Notes: generated by a model not told the origin, from the letters alone. DNA of 47,189 nt from Mycobacterium sp. KBS0706 (GCF_005938675.2 NZ_VCCH02000064.1:1-47189); one strand, 5' to 3'. Positions 10,168 to 19,955 are shown, counted from the stretch's first letter. Translations and numbers: made by a program.

Positions 10168-10177
10168 GGAGCGGCTG

Positions 10178-11422
10178 ATGACGGATCCCCGCACAGACCT
10201 GACCCTCGGCTTCGTGCCGCTGGCCGATTGCGCGCCGCTGATCGTGGCGGAGCGCAAGGGCTTCTTCCGCGAGGAGGGGCTGTGCGTCCGGCTGTCGCGC
10301 GAGAGCAGCTGGGCCAGCCTGCGCGACAAGCTGGTCTGCGGCCTGCTGGATGGCGCCCATATGCTGGCGCCGCTGCCCCTGGCGATCTCGCTGGGGCTGA
10401 GCGGCCCGAAGACGCCGATGCTGGTCGGGCTGTCGCTGAACCTGAACGGCAACGCCGTCACCGTCTCGAACGCCTTGGCGGCGGAGATGGCGGCGGCGGA
10501 TCCGGAGGGCGCGGCCGCCGGGTCGGCCTCGGCGATCGCGGCCGTCGTCGCCGCACGCCGCCAGGCCGGCGCCCCGCCTTTGGTCTTCGCCATCGTCTTC
10601 CCGGTGTCGAGCCATCACGACCAGCTGCGCACCTGGCTGGCCGCCGGCGGGGTCGACCCGCAGCGCGACGTGCGCATCGTGGTGGTGCCGCCGCCGCAGA
10701 TGGTGGCGCATCTGTCGGCCGGGCGGGTCGACGGCTTCTGCGTCGGCGCGCCCTGGGGCGACGTCGCGGTCGACCAGGGCGTCGGAGTGATGGCCACCAC
10801 CGGCTGGCGGATCTGGAACAACGCGCCGGAGAAGGTCTTCGCCGTCACCCGCGCCTGGGCCGAGGCCCGGCCGGATGCGCACCGCGCCCTGCTGCGCGCC
10901 CTGATCCGCGCCGCGGCCTGGCTGGACCGGCCGCAGCACCGACCCGAGGCGGTGGCGATGCTGGCGGCGCCGGAGGTGCTGAACGCCCCGGCCGCGTCGA
11001 TCGCCGCCGGGCTGGTCGGCCGGCCGGGCGAGCTGCTGGTCGACGGGCTGCCGGCGCGCGGCCCGGTCTATCACCGCCGCGCCGCCGGCCTGCCCTGGCT
11101 GTCGCACGCCGCCTGGTTCCTGGCCCAGCTGCGGCGCTGGGGCGAGCTGCCGGACAGCGTCGACATCGCCGCCGCGGCCGCCGCCGTCTACCGGCCGGCC
11201 CTCTACCGCGAAGCCGCCTGGGACCTCGGCTACCCGGCGCCCGCGGCCGACAGCAAGGCCGAGGGGCTGCATGACGGCTCGTGGGTGCTGGCCGACCCGG
11301 CCGGCGACGTGGTGCTGGGCGCCGACCGCTTCTGCGACGGCCGGATCTTCGATCCCGCCGCGCTCGACACCGACGGCCTCGCCGCCGCCGGCATCGCAAC
11401 CGCCGCGGCGCAACGCGGCTGA
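10178..11422 (+). CDS. nasS: nitrate sensor NasS (cytoplasmic NrtA-like protein)
   Basis: Nitrate/nitrite-sensing partner of NasT, 414 residues. It is homologous along its length to the next gene, nrtA: both have a TLGF start, ADCAPLIVAERKGFF or an equivalent, VVPPPQMVA and the VGAPWGD/VGEPWND segment. It has no signal peptide, as expected for a cytoplasmic sensor. The ATG at 10178 has a GGAG site. Unusually it lies downstream of the sigma-54 promoter and terminator that NasT should control, separated from nasT. A plain substrate-binding protein is less likely because no export signal is present. Confidence 0.85.
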   Translation: MTDPRTDLTLGFVPLADCAPLIVAERKGFFREEGLCVRLSRESSWASLRDKLVCGLLDGAHMLAPLPLAISLGLSGPKTPMLVGLSLNLNGNAVTVSNALAAEMAAADPEGAAAGSASAIAAVVAARRQAGAPPLVFAIVFPVSSHHDQLRTWLAAGGVDPQRDVRIVVVPPPQMVAHLSAGRVDGFCVGAPWGDVAVDQGVGVMATTGWRIWNNAPEKVFAVTRAWAEARPDAHRALLRALIRAAAWLDRPQHRPEAVAMLAAPEVLNAPAASIAAGLVGRPGELLVDGLPARGPVYHRRAAGLPWLSHAAWFLAQLRRWGELPDSVDIAAAAAAVYRPALYREAAWDLGYPAPAADSKAEGLHDGSWVLADPAGDVVLGADRFCDGRIFDPAALDTDGLAAAGIATAAAQRG

Positions 11423-11433
11423 AGGGGGCTTTC

Positions 11434-12735
11434 ATGACCGGACGCATCACCACCCTCAACCGCCGCCGCCTGCTGCAGGGCACCGCCAGGCTGACCGGCG
11501 CCGCGGCCACCATCGCGGCGATCCGCACCGCCTTCCCCGCCGGCGCCTTCGCGCAAGCGACGGGGCCGGAGACGACCAAGGCGACGCTGGGCTTCATCGC
11601 CCTGACCGATTCCACGCCGCTGATCATCGCCAAGGAGAAGGGGCTGTTCGACCAGGCCGGGCTGACCGAGGTCACGGTCGCCAAGCAGGCCTCCTGGGGC
11701 ACCACCCGCGACAACCTGGTGCTGGGCTCGGCCGGCGGCGGCATCGACGGCGCCCACATCCTGACGCCGATGCCCTATCTGATGACGCTCGGCACCATCA
11801 CCGCCGGCAACAAGCCGCTGCCGATGCAGATCCTGTGCCGGCTGAACACCAACGGCCAGGCGATCTCGGTCGCCAAGGACCTGGCCGGCGCCACGGTCGA
11901 CGCCGGGCCGCTGAAGGCCGCCTTCGCCGACATGAAGGCCAAGGGGCAGGAGGTGAAATGCGCGGTCACCTTCCCCGGCGGCACCCATGATCTGTGGATG
12001 CGCTACTGGCTGGCGGCCGGCGGCATCGACCCGAACAAGGACGTCAGCACCATCGTGGTGCCGCCGCCGCAGATGGTCGCCAACATGAAGGTCGGCAACA
12101 TGCAGGCCTTCTGCGTCGGCGAGCCGTGGAACGACCAGCTCGTGCACCAGGGGATCGGCTACTCCGCCTGCGTCACCGGCGAGCTGTGGAAGGACCATCC
12201 GGAGAAGAGCCTGGCGCTGCGTGCCGACTGGGTCGACGCCAACCCGAAGGCGGCGGCGGCGCTGCTGCAGGCGGTGCTGGAAGCCCAGCGCTGGGCCGAC
12301 AAGCCGGAGAACAAGGAGGAAATGGCCCAGATCATCGGCCGGAGGGCATGGTTCAACGTGCCCCCGGCCGACATCCTGCCGCGCTCGCTCGGCACCATCG
12401 ACTACGGCGACGGCCGCAAGGTCGAGAACAGCCCGCTCTTGATGAAGTTCTGGCGGGACTTCGCGTCCTACCCGTTCCAGAGCCACGAGCTGTGGTTCCT
12501 GACCGAGGACCGGCGCTGGGGCTACATCGCCCCCGACACCGACCTCAAGGGGCTGATCGCCAAGGTCAACCGCGAGGATCTATGGCGCCAGGCCGCGCAG
12601 GCGGCCGGCGTGCCCGCCGCTGAGATCCCGGCCGGCACCTCGCGCGGCAAGGAGACCTTCTTCGACGGCAAGGTCTTCGACCCCGACGCCCCCGACGCCT
12701 ATCTCGCCAGCCTCGCCATCAAGACCGTCGCCTGA
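11434..12735 (+). CDS. nrtA: nitrate ABC transporter substrate-binding protein
   Basis: Periplasmic nitrate-binding protein, 433 residues, CmpA/NrtA family. The start ATG 11434 has a GGGGG ribosome site. The N-terminus contains twin arginines (NRRRLLQG) followed by an alanine-rich stretch ending AGAFAQA, a Tat-type signal. It shares VVPPPQMVANMKVGNMQAFC with its paralogue nasS. It is followed by the permease and ATPase. Confidence 0.93.
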   Translation: MTGRITTLNRRRLLQGTARLTGAAATIAAIRTAFPAGAFAQATGPETTKATLGFIALTDSTPLIIAKEKGLFDQAGLTEVTVAKQASWGTTRDNLVLGSAGGGIDGAHILTPMPYLMTLGTITAGNKPLPMQILCRLNTNGQAISVAKDLAGATVDAGPLKAAFADMKAKGQEVKCAVTFPGGTHDLWMRYWLAAGGIDPNKDVSTIVVPPPQMVANMKVGNMQAFCVGEPWNDQLVHQGIGYSACVTGELWKDHPEKSLALRADWVDANPKAAAALLQAVLEAQRWADKPENKEEMAQIIGRRAWFNVPPADILPRSLGTIDYGDGRKVENSPLLMKFWRDFASYPFQSHELWFLTEDRRWGYIAPDTDLKGLIAKVNREDLWRQAAQAAGVPAAEIPAGTSRGKETFFDGKVFDPDAPDAYLASLAIKTVA

Positions 12736-12762
12736 CGCCGACAGCCAGCCGGAGCCAGCCTC

Positions 12763-13662
12763 GTGCCCCAGTCAGCCCAGATCCTTTCCAAAGCGCCCAC
12801 CCCGGCCCTCAAGCCGAAGCAGACAGGCCGGGTCCTGTCCCTTCCGGTGGCGCGGCCGCCGCTCGGCCCGGTCCTGTCCCGCCTCGCCGCCGAGGCTGCC
12901 GCGAGGGTGATCCCGCCGCTGATCGTGCTGGCGCTGCTGCTGCTGGCCTGGCAGCTGCTGTGTTCCAGCCCGGCCTCCAACCTGCCGTCGCCGCTCAAGG
13001 TGCTGGACGACACCTGGGACTTCATCATCGACCCGTTCTACGACAATGGCGGGGTCGACAAGGGCGCCTTCTGGCAGATCGCCACCAGCCTGTCGCGGGT
13101 GGCGGTCGGCTTCGCCCTGGCCTCCGTGGTCGGGGTCGCGCTCGGTGTGCTGATCGGCCAGAGCGTCTGGGCCATGCGGGGCCTGGACCCGATCTTCCAG
13201 GTGCTGCGCACCATCCCGCCTCTGGCCTGGCTGCCGATCTCGCTGGCCGGGTTCCAGCAGGCCGAGCCGTCGGCGATCTTCGTGATCTTCATCACCTCGA
13301 TCTGGCCGATCGTGATCAACACCGCGGTCGGGGTGCGCAACATCCCGCAGGACTACCGCAACGTCGCCGCGGTGCTGCGCCTGTCGCCCTGGGAGGTGTT
13401 CACCAAGATCACCCTGCCGGCCACCGTGCCCTACATCTTCACCGGCCTGCGCATCGGCATCGGCCTGTCCTGGCTGGCGATCATTGCCGCCGAGATGCTG
13501 ATCGGCGGCGTCGGCATCGGCTTCTTCATCTGGGACGCGTGGAACAGCTCGCGCATCAGCGACATCATCGTGGCGCTGGTCTATGTCGGGCTGGTCGGCT
13601 TCGTCCTCGACCGCCTGATCGGCTTCGCCGGCGCGCTCGTCGCCCGCGGCACCTCGGCCTGA
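12763..13662 (+). CDS. nrtB: nitrate ABC transporter permease
   Basis: Inner-membrane permease of the nitrate importer, 299 residues, with about six membrane segments after a polar 45-residue N-terminus. The binding-protein-dependent transport (EAA-type) loop is visible around residue 205 (LRLSPWEVFTKITLPATVPY). The start is a GTG with GGAG upstream. It lies between nrtA and the ATPase gene. Confidence 0.93.
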   Translation: MPQSAQILSKAPTPALKPKQTGRVLSLPVARPPLGPVLSRLAAEAAARVIPPLIVLALLLLAWQLLCSSPASNLPSPLKVLDDTWDFIIDPFYDNGGVDKGAFWQIATSLSRVAVGFALASVVGVALGVLIGQSVWAMRGLDPIFQVLRTIPPLAWLPISLAGFQQAEPSAIFVIFITSIWPIVINTAVGVRNIPQDYRNVAAVLRLSPWEVFTKITLPATVPYIFTGLRIGIGLSWLAIIAAEMLIGGVGIGFFIWDAWNSSRISDIIVALVYVGLVGFVLDRLIGFAGALVARGTSA

Positions 13663-13673
13663 GGGGACGCCCC

Positions 13674-14471
13674 ATGGACAGCTATCTCTCGATCGAGCAG
13701 GTCGGCATGCGCTTCGCCCGTGGCAGCGCGGCCAGCGAGGTGCTGGTCGACGTCAAGCTGGGCATCGACCGCGGCGAGTTCGTGTCGATCATCGGCCATT
13801 CCGGCTGCGGCAAGTCGACCCTGCTGAACATCGTCGGCGGCCTGGTCCGCTCCACCACCGGCGAGGTGCTGCTGGACGGCCAGGTGGTCGACAGCCCGGG
13901 CCCGGACCGCGCCATCGTGTTCCAGAACCACTCGCTGCTGCCCTGGCTGACGGTCTACGGCAATGTCCGGATCGCGGTCGACAAGGTCTTCGGCCGGGCC
14001 AAGAGCGCGGCCGAACGGCACGACTGGGTGATGCACAACCTGGCCCTGGTCCACATGGCCCATGCCAGGGACAAGCGGCCGGGCGAGATCTCCGGCGGCA
14101 TGAAGCAGCGCGTCGGCATCGCCCGGGCGCTGGCGATGCAGCCCAAGATCCTGCTGATGGACGAGCCCTTCGGCGCGCTCGACGCCCTGACCCGGGCGCA
14201 TCTGCAGGATTCGGTGATGGAGATCCATGCCGCGCTCGGCAACACCGTCCTGATGATCACCCACGATGTCGACGAGGCGGTGCTGCTGTCCGACCGCATC
14301 GTGATGATGACCAACGGCCCCAGCGCCACCATCGGCGAGGTGCTGCAGATCCCGCTGGAGCGGCCGCGCCGCCGCCTGGCGCTGGCCGACAATCCGACAT
14401 ACGCCGCGTGCCGCGTGCAGGTGCTGCGCTTCCTCTACGAGCGCCAGCGCTTCACCACCGCGGCCGCCTGA
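13674..14471 (+). CDS. nrtD: nitrate ABC transporter ATP-binding protein
   Basis: ATPase of the nitrate importer, 265 residues. Walker A is GHSGCGKST, the signature is ISGGMKQRVGIARAL and Walker B is ILLMDEPFGALD. It has no C-terminal NrtA-like domain, so it is the single-domain NrtD/NasD type rather than the fused cyanobacterial NrtC. It sits 11 bases after nrtB. Confidence 0.92.
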   Translation: MDSYLSIEQVGMRFARGSAASEVLVDVKLGIDRGEFVSIIGHSGCGKSTLLNIVGGLVRSTTGEVLLDGQVVDSPGPDRAIVFQNHSLLPWLTVYGNVRIAVDKVFGRAKSAAERHDWVMHNLALVHMAHARDKRPGEISGGMKQRVGIARALAMQPKILLMDEPFGALDALTRAHLQDSVMEIHAALGNTVLMITHDVDEAVLLSDRIVMMTNGPSATIGEVLQIPLERPRRRLALADNPTYAACRVQVLRFLYERQRFTTAAA

Positions 14472-14488
14472 GGGGGGGGAGGGAAGCA

Positions 14489-16954
14489 ATGCCTGAAGGA
14501 AGCTGGGGGCCGCAGGAGCGGCTGGTGGTGGTCGGCAACGGCATGGCCGGGATGCGGGCGGTGGAGGAGCTGCTGGCCCGCGCGCCCGGCCGCTACGCCG
14601 TCACCGTGTTCGGCGCCGAGCCGCAGGTGAACTACAACCGCATCATGCTGTCGCCGGTGCTGGCCGGCGAGAAGCGGTTCGACGACATCGTCATCAACGA
14701 CCGCGCCTGGTACGACGCCAACGGCATCGACCTGCGCGCCGGGGTGCGGGTGGCGGCGATCGACCGCGAGGCGCGCGAGGTGATCGGCGCCGACGGCAGC
14801 CGCTGCCGCTACGACCGGCTGCTGCTGGCCACCGGCTCCGACCCGATCGTGATCCCGGTGCCGGGCCGCAACCTGCCCGGCGTCGTCACCTTCCGCGACA
14901 TCGCCGATGTCGAGGCGATGCTGGCGGCGTCGCGTGAGGGCCGTACCCGCGCCGTGGTGATCGGCGGCGGCCTCCTGGGCCTCGAAGCCGCCAACGGCCT
15001 GCGCGCCAACGGCATGGAGGTCACCGTCCTGCACCTGATGCCGGTGCTGATGGAGCGGCAGCTCGACCCCGCCGCCGCATACCTGCTGCAGCGTGAGTTG
15101 GAGCAGCGCGGCCTGACCGTGCTGACCGAGGCCGACACGGCCGCGATCGAAGGCGACGGCAAGGTCGAGGCGGTGCGGCTGAAGGACGGGCGGGTGATCC
15201 CGGCCGACCTGGTGGTGATGGCGGTCGGCATCCGCCCGGCCACCACCCTGGCCCGCGAGGCCGGCCTGACGGTCGAGCGCGGCGTCGTGGTCGACGACCG
15301 CATGACCACCTCCGACCCCTGCATCCTGGCGGTCGGCGAATGCGTCCAGCACCAGGGCCGGACCTACGGGCTGGTGGCGCCGCTGTACGAGATGGCGCGG
15401 ATCTGCGCCGACCAGCTGGCCGGCACGGCGGAGAGCGAGTATCGCGGCTCGGTCACCTCGACCAAGCTGAAGGTCACCGGCATCGACGTGTTCTCGGCCG
15501 GCGACTTCCAGGGCGGCGAGGATTGCGAGGACATCGTGTTCCGCGATGCCGCCCGCGGCGTCTACAAGCGGCTGGTCCTGAAGGGCAACCGCATCGCCGG
15601 CGCCGTCCTGTACGGCGACACCGCCGACGGCGCTTGGTTCTTCCAGATGCTGCGCGAGGGCCAGGACGTGGCGCCGATGCGCGACGGGCTGATCTTCGGC
15701 CAGGCGCTGGCGGCCGCCGGAGGTGCGGCGCCGGACCCTAAGCAGGCCGTTGCCGCCCTGCCGCCCGAGGCGGAGATCTGCGGCTGCAACGGCGTCTGCA
15801 AGGGCACCATCGTCCAGGCCATCGGCGAGAAGGGGCTGGCCAGCCTCGACGCGGTGCGGGCCCACACCAAGGCCTCGTCCTCCTGCGGCTCCTGCACCGG
15901 GCTGGTCGAGAGCCTGCTGGCGGTGACGCTGGGCGACGGCTACGCGGGCGGGCCGAAGATCAAGGCGGTCTGCGGCTGCACCGATTTCGGCCATGACGAG
16001 GTGCGGCGGCTGATCCTGGCGCAGGAGCTGCGGTCGATCCCGGCGGTGATGCAGGAGCTGGGCTGGCGTACGCCGCATGGCTGCGCCAAGTGCCGGCCGG
16101 CGCTGAACTACTACCTGATCTGCGCCTGGCCGGGCGAGTACAGCGACGACCAGCAGTCCCGCTTCATCAACGAGCGGGCGCATGCCAACATCCAGAAGGA
16201 TGGCACCTATTCGGTGGTGCCGCGGATGTGGGGCGGCGTCACCAGCGCCAAGGAGCTGCGGGCCATCGCCGACGTGGTCGACCGCTACCAGATCCCGAGT
16301 GTGAAAGTGACCGGCGGCCAGCGCATCGACCTGCTGGGCGTCAAGAAGGAGCAGCTGCCGGAGGTGTGGCGCGACCTGAACGCCGCCGGCATGGTCTCCG
16401 GCCACGCCTACGGCAAGGCGCTGCGCACGGTGAAGACCTGCGTCGGGTCGGAATGGTGCCGCTTCGGCACCCAGGATTCGACCGCCATGGGCATCGCGCT
16501 GGAGCGGATGAGCTGGGGCAGCTGGACGCCGCACAAGTTCAAGATGGCGGTGTCCGGCTGCCCGCGGAACTGCGCCGAGGCGACGATCAAGGATTTCGGC
16601 GTGATCGCGGTCGACAGCGGCTGGGAGCTGCATGTCGGCGGCAATGGCGGCATCAAGCTGCGCGGCACCGACTTCCTGTGCAAGGTCGAGACCGAGGCCG
16701 AGGTGCTGGAATATTGCGGCGCCTTCATGCAGCTGCACCGCGAGGAATCGCACTATCTCGAGCGCACCGCGCCCTGGATCGAGCGGGTCGGCCTGGACCA
16801 TGTCAGGCGCCGGGTGGTCGAGGATGCGGACTCGCGCAAGCGGCTGCACGCCCGCTTCCTGCATTCGCAGCAATTCGCGCAACAGGACCCCTGGGCCGAG
16901 CGCGCGGCCGGCGCCGAGGCGCATGAGTTCCGCCACATGGCCGCGGTGGAGTGA
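14489..16954 (+). CDS. nirB: assimilatory nitrite reductase large subunit
   Basis: NAD(P)H-dependent siroheme enzyme reducing nitrite to ammonium in the cytoplasm, 821 residues. Order of domains: FAD/NAD(P) oxidoreductase (VVVGNGMAGMRAVEEL at 12, second Rossmann VVIGGGLLGLEAANGL near 155), two BFD-type [2Fe-2S] modules (CGCNGVCKG..CGSC near 430-470; CGCTDF..CAKC near 490-535), then the sulfite/nitrite reductase domain with 4Fe-4S/siroheme cysteines CVGSEWC (about 650) and SGCPRNC (about 690). A strong GGAGGG site precedes the ATG. It overlaps or abuts nirD. Confidence 0.97.
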   Translation: MPEGSWGPQERLVVVGNGMAGMRAVEELLARAPGRYAVTVFGAEPQVNYNRIMLSPVLAGEKRFDDIVINDRAWYDANGIDLRAGVRVAAIDREAREVIGADGSRCRYDRLLLATGSDPIVIPVPGRNLPGVVTFRDIADVEAMLAASREGRTRAVVIGGGLLGLEAANGLRANGMEVTVLHLMPVLMERQLDPAAAYLLQRELEQRGLTVLTEADTAAIEGDGKVEAVRLKDGRVIPADLVVMAVGIRPATTLAREAGLTVERGVVVDDRMTTSDPCILAVGECVQHQGRTYGLVAPLYEMARICADQLAGTAESEYRGSVTSTKLKVTGIDVFSAGDFQGGEDCEDIVFRDAARGVYKRLVLKGNRIAGAVLYGDTADGAWFFQMLREGQDVAPMRDGLIFGQALAAAGGAAPDPKQAVAALPPEAEICGCNGVCKGTIVQAIGEKGLASLDAVRAHTKASSSCGSCTGLVESLLAVTLGDGYAGGPKIKAVCGCTDFGHDEVRRLILAQELRSIPAVMQELGWRTPHGCAKCRPALNYYLICAWPGEYSDDQQSRFINERAHANIQKDGTYSVVPRMWGGVTSAKELRAIADVVDRYQIPSVKVTGGQRIDLLGVKKEQLPEVWRDLNAAGMVSGHAYGKALRTVKTCVGSEWCRFGTQDSTAMGIALERMSWGSWTPHKFKMAVSGCPRNCAEATIKDFGVIAVDSGWELHVGGNGGIKLRGTDFLCKVETEAEVLEYCGAFMQLHREESHYLERTAPWIERVGLDHVRRRVVEDADSRKRLHARFLHSQQFAQQDPWAERAAGAEAHEFRHMAAVE

Positions 16955-16959
16955 CGACC

Positions 16960-17301
16960 ATGACCCTGCCCCTATGGATCGATGTCGGCGGGATCGAGGA
17001 CATCCCGCCGCTGGGCGCCCGGGTGGTGAAGAGCCCGGAGGGCGACATCGCCCTGTTCCGCACCGCCGACGACCAGGTCTTCGCGCTCTACGACCGCTGC
17101 CCGCACAAGGGTGGGCCGCTGTCGCAGGGCATCGTGCACGGCACCAGCGTCACCTGCCCGCTGCACGCCTGGGTGATCAGCCTGGAGACCGGGTCGGTCG
17201 AGGGGCCGGACGAGGGCTGCGTCCACCGCATCGCGGTCGAGCTGCAGGCCGGCCGGATCCGCCTCGGCCTGCCGTCGCCGCAGCTGGTCGCCAATGGCTG
17301 A
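16960..17301 (+). CDS. nirD: nitrite reductase small subunit (Rieske-type)
   Basis: Small subunit of NADH nitrite reductase, 113 residues. It has the Rieske ligands CPHKGGPL and CPLHAWV, so it is expected to bind [2Fe-2S] as in many alphaproteobacterial NirD proteins. The ATG at 16960 has GGAG eight bases upstream. A GTG at 16951 overlapping the nirB stop is the alternative start. The 3' end overlaps nasA by 8 bases. Confidence 0.93.
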   Translation: MTLPLWIDVGGIEDIPPLGARVVKSPEGDIALFRTADDQVFALYDRCPHKGGPLSQGIVHGTSVTCPLHAWVISLETGSVEGPDEGCVHRIAVELQAGRIRLGLPSPQLVANG

Positions 17302-19951
17302 GATCCGCACCACCTGCCCCTATTGCGGCGTCGGCTGTGGCGTCGCCGCGGCGCCGGACGGGCGGGTGGCGGGCGACCCGATCCACCCGGCGAATTTCGG
17401 CCGGCTGTGCTCCAAGGGCGGGGCGCTGGGCGAGACTCTGGGGCTGGACGGGCGCCTGCTCGACCCGATGATCGGCGGCAGGGCGGCAAGCTGGGACCAG
17501 GCGCTGGACCGCGTCGCCAACGGCTTCGCTGAAGCGATCGAACAGCACGGGCCGGACTCCGTCGCCTTCTACGTCTCCGGCCAGTTGCTGACCGAGGACT
17601 ACTACGTCGCCAACAAGCTGATGAAGGGCTTCATCGGCTCCGGCAACATCGACACCAATTCCCGGCTGTGCATGGCCTCCTCGGTCGCCGGCCACCGCCG
17701 CGCCTTCGGCGGCGACGTGGTGCCGGGCTGCTACGAGGATTGGGAGCAGGCGGACCTCGCCATCTATGTCGGCTCCAACGCCGCCTGGTGCCACCCGATC
17801 CTGCATCGCCGGCTGCTGGCGGGGCGCGAGAAGCGGGGCACCCGAATCGTGGTGATCGACCCGCGCCGCACCGCGACCTGCGACGAGGCCGACCTGCACT
17901 TGGCCATCGCCCCGGGCACCGACGTGCTGCTGTTCAACGGCCTGCTCGCCCATCTGGTCCACGAGGGCATGCTGGATCGTGGCTGGATCGCCGCCCATGC
18001 CTCGGGCTTGGAGGAGGCGGCGCTGGCCGCGGCCGAGGACGCGCCGGACATCGCCGCCGTGGCCCGCGGCTGCCGCCTGCCGGAGGAGGCGATAGGGCGC
18101 TTCTACGCCTGGTTCGCCCACACCCCGGCGACGCTGACGATCTATTCGCAGGGCGTGAACCAGTCGACCCAGGGCACCGACAAGGTCAACGCCATCATCA
18201 ACTGCCACCTCGCCACCGGCCGGATCGGCCGGCCGGGCGCCGGGCCGTTCTCGGTTACCGGCCAGCCCAACGCCATGGGCGGGCGCGAGGTCGGCGGCCT
18301 GGCCAACCAGCTGGCCGCCCATATGGGCTTCGAGGATCCTGCGGCGCGCGACCGGGTCCGCCGCTTCTGGCGGGCGCCGCGCCTGGCCGAGCAGCCGGGG
18401 TTGAAGGCGGTGGAGCTGTTCGACGCCGTCGCCGCGGGCCGGATCAAAGCGCTGTGGATCATGGCGACCAACCCGGCGGTCAGCGCGCCGGATGCGGAGC
18501 GGCTGCGCCGCGGCCTCGCCGGCTGCGACCTCGTCGTCGTCTCCGACGTCACCGCCGAGACCGACACCGCCCGGCTGGCCGATGTGCTGCTGCCCGCCGC
18601 CGGCTGGAGCGAGAAGGACGGCACCGTGACCAATTCCGAGCGCCGGATCTCGCGCCAGCGCGGCTTCCGCCCCCTGCCCGGCCAGGCCCGGCCGGATTGG
18701 TGGATCATCACCCAGGCGGCCCGCCGCATGGGCTTCGTCGATGCCTTCCCCTATCAGGACCCGGCCGCGATCTTCCGCGAGCACGCCGCCCTCTCCGCCT
18801 TCGAGAACCAGGGCGAGCGCGCCTTCGACATCGGCGCCCTCGCGGGGCTGGACCGGGAGGCCTACGACACGCTGGAGCCGGTGCAGTGGCCGGTGCCGAA
18901 AGGCCGGCGGCTGGGCACGGCGCGGCTGTTCGCCGATGGCCGCTTCCCGACGCCGGACGGCCGCGCCCGCTTCGTCCCGGTGCGGCACCGCCCGCCGGCC
19001 CATCGCCCGGACCGCGACCGGCCGATGCTCTTGAACACCGGCCGGCTGCGCGACCAGTGGCACACCATGACCCGCACCGGCGCGGTGCCGCGGCTGGCCG
19101 CCAACAGCCCGGAGCCGGCGGTCGAGCTGCATCCCGACGACGCCCGCCGCCACGGCTTGGCCGAGGGCGACCTGGTGCGGCTGAAAAGCGGCTGGGGCCG
19201 TGCCCTGGCCCGGGCCCGGATCACGCCGGACCAGATGCCGGGCCAGGCCTTCCTGGCGATGCATTGGAACGACCGCTTCACCACCGACTGCGTCGTCGGC
19301 AGGCTGGCCAGCCCCGCCGTCGACCCGGTCTCCGGCCAGCCGGAGCTGAAGCACATACCGGTGGCGCTCGACCGGGTGGCGCTGGGCTGGGAGGGGTTCC
19401 TGGTCTCGCGCCGGCGGATGCGGCCGACCGGCCTGGTCTACTGGACGCGCCGCGCCGCCGCCGGCTGCCAGATTTACGCCCTGGGCGGACCGGAGCCGCC
19501 GGCCGACGGCATCATCCTCGGCCGGTCGCTGCTGGCGCCGGGGAAGGACCGGCAGGTGATCGAGTTCGCCGATGCCAAGCGCGGCCTGTTCCGCCTCGCC
19601 ACGCTCGAGTCCGGCAACCTGGCCGAATGCCTGTTCGTCGCGCCGCCCGGCAAGCTGCCGGATCCGGAATGGCTTCTGGCCCGCTTCGCCGCCGAGACGC
19701 CGGCGCTGGACGATGCCGACCGCCGCGCCCTGCTGTCCGGCCGCGCCCCGGCCGGCGCCCCGGCCGAGGGCCGTATCGTCTGCGCCTGCCTCGGCGTCGG
19801 GCTCGAGCGGATCCTGCGGACCCTACGAGACGGCCAGGGCATCGGGGTCAAGGAGCTCGGCGCGCTGCTCGGCGCCGGCACCAATTGCGGCTCCTGCGTA
19901 CCGGAGCTGAAGGAGATCGTCGCCCATGCCGCCCTTCCTGCCGCAGGCTGA
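17294..19951 (+). CDS. nasA: assimilatory nitrate reductase catalytic subunit
   Basis: Molybdenum enzyme reducing nitrate to nitrite in the cytoplasm, 885 residues. The N-terminal 4Fe-4S ligands are CPYCGVGCGV plus C in GRLCSKGG. Molybdopterin domains follow (YSQGVNQSTQGTDKVNAIIN; late segment LNTGRLRDQWHTMTRTG). The C-terminus carries a BFD-like [2Fe-2S] module (CACLGVG..CGSC, last 65 residues). No separate electron-transfer subunit (NasC) is in the window. It overlaps nirD, so reductase and nitrite reductase are co-translated. Confidence 0.95.
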   Translation: MAEIRTTCPYCGVGCGVAAAPDGRVAGDPIHPANFGRLCSKGGALGETLGLDGRLLDPMIGGRAASWDQALDRVANGFAEAIEQHGPDSVAFYVSGQLLTEDYYVANKLMKGFIGSGNIDTNSRLCMASSVAGHRRAFGGDVVPGCYEDWEQADLAIYVGSNAAWCHPILHRRLLAGREKRGTRIVVIDPRRTATCDEADLHLAIAPGTDVLLFNGLLAHLVHEGMLDRGWIAAHASGLEEAALAAAEDAPDIAAVARGCRLPEEAIGRFYAWFAHTPATLTIYSQGVNQSTQGTDKVNAIINCHLATGRIGRPGAGPFSVTGQPNAMGGREVGGLANQLAAHMGFEDPAARDRVRRFWRAPRLAEQPGLKAVELFDAVAAGRIKALWIMATNPAVSAPDAERLRRGLAGCDLVVVSDVTAETDTARLADVLLPAAGWSEKDGTVTNSERRISRQRGFRPLPGQARPDWWIITQAARRMGFVDAFPYQDPAAIFREHAALSAFENQGERAFDIGALAGLDREAYDTLEPVQWPVPKGRRLGTARLFADGRFPTPDGRARFVPVRHRPPAHRPDRDRPMLLNTGRLRDQWHTMTRTGAVPRLAANSPEPAVELHPDDARRHGLAEGDLVRLKSGWGRALARARITPDQMPGQAFLAMHWNDRFTTDCVVGRLASPAVDPVSGQPELKHIPVALDRVALGWEGFLVSRRRMRPTGLVYWTRRAAAGCQIYALGGPEPPADGIILGRSLLAPGKDRQVIEFADAKRGLFRLATLESGNLAECLFVAPPGKLPDPEWLLARFAAETPALDDADRRALLSGRAPAGAPAEGRIVCACLGVGLERILRTLRDGQGIGVKELGALLGAGTNCGSCVPELKEIVAHAALPAAG

Positions 19952-19955
19952 GCCG

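Noticed and set aside
8609..11413. Minus-strand open frame spanning nasT, the leader and nasS
   Set aside because: Low-complexity product, crosses well-supported plus-strand genes and promoters.
14435..16936. Long minus-strand open frame opposite nirB
   Set aside because: Same GC-driven shadow effect; nirB on the plus strand has all expected cofactor motifs.
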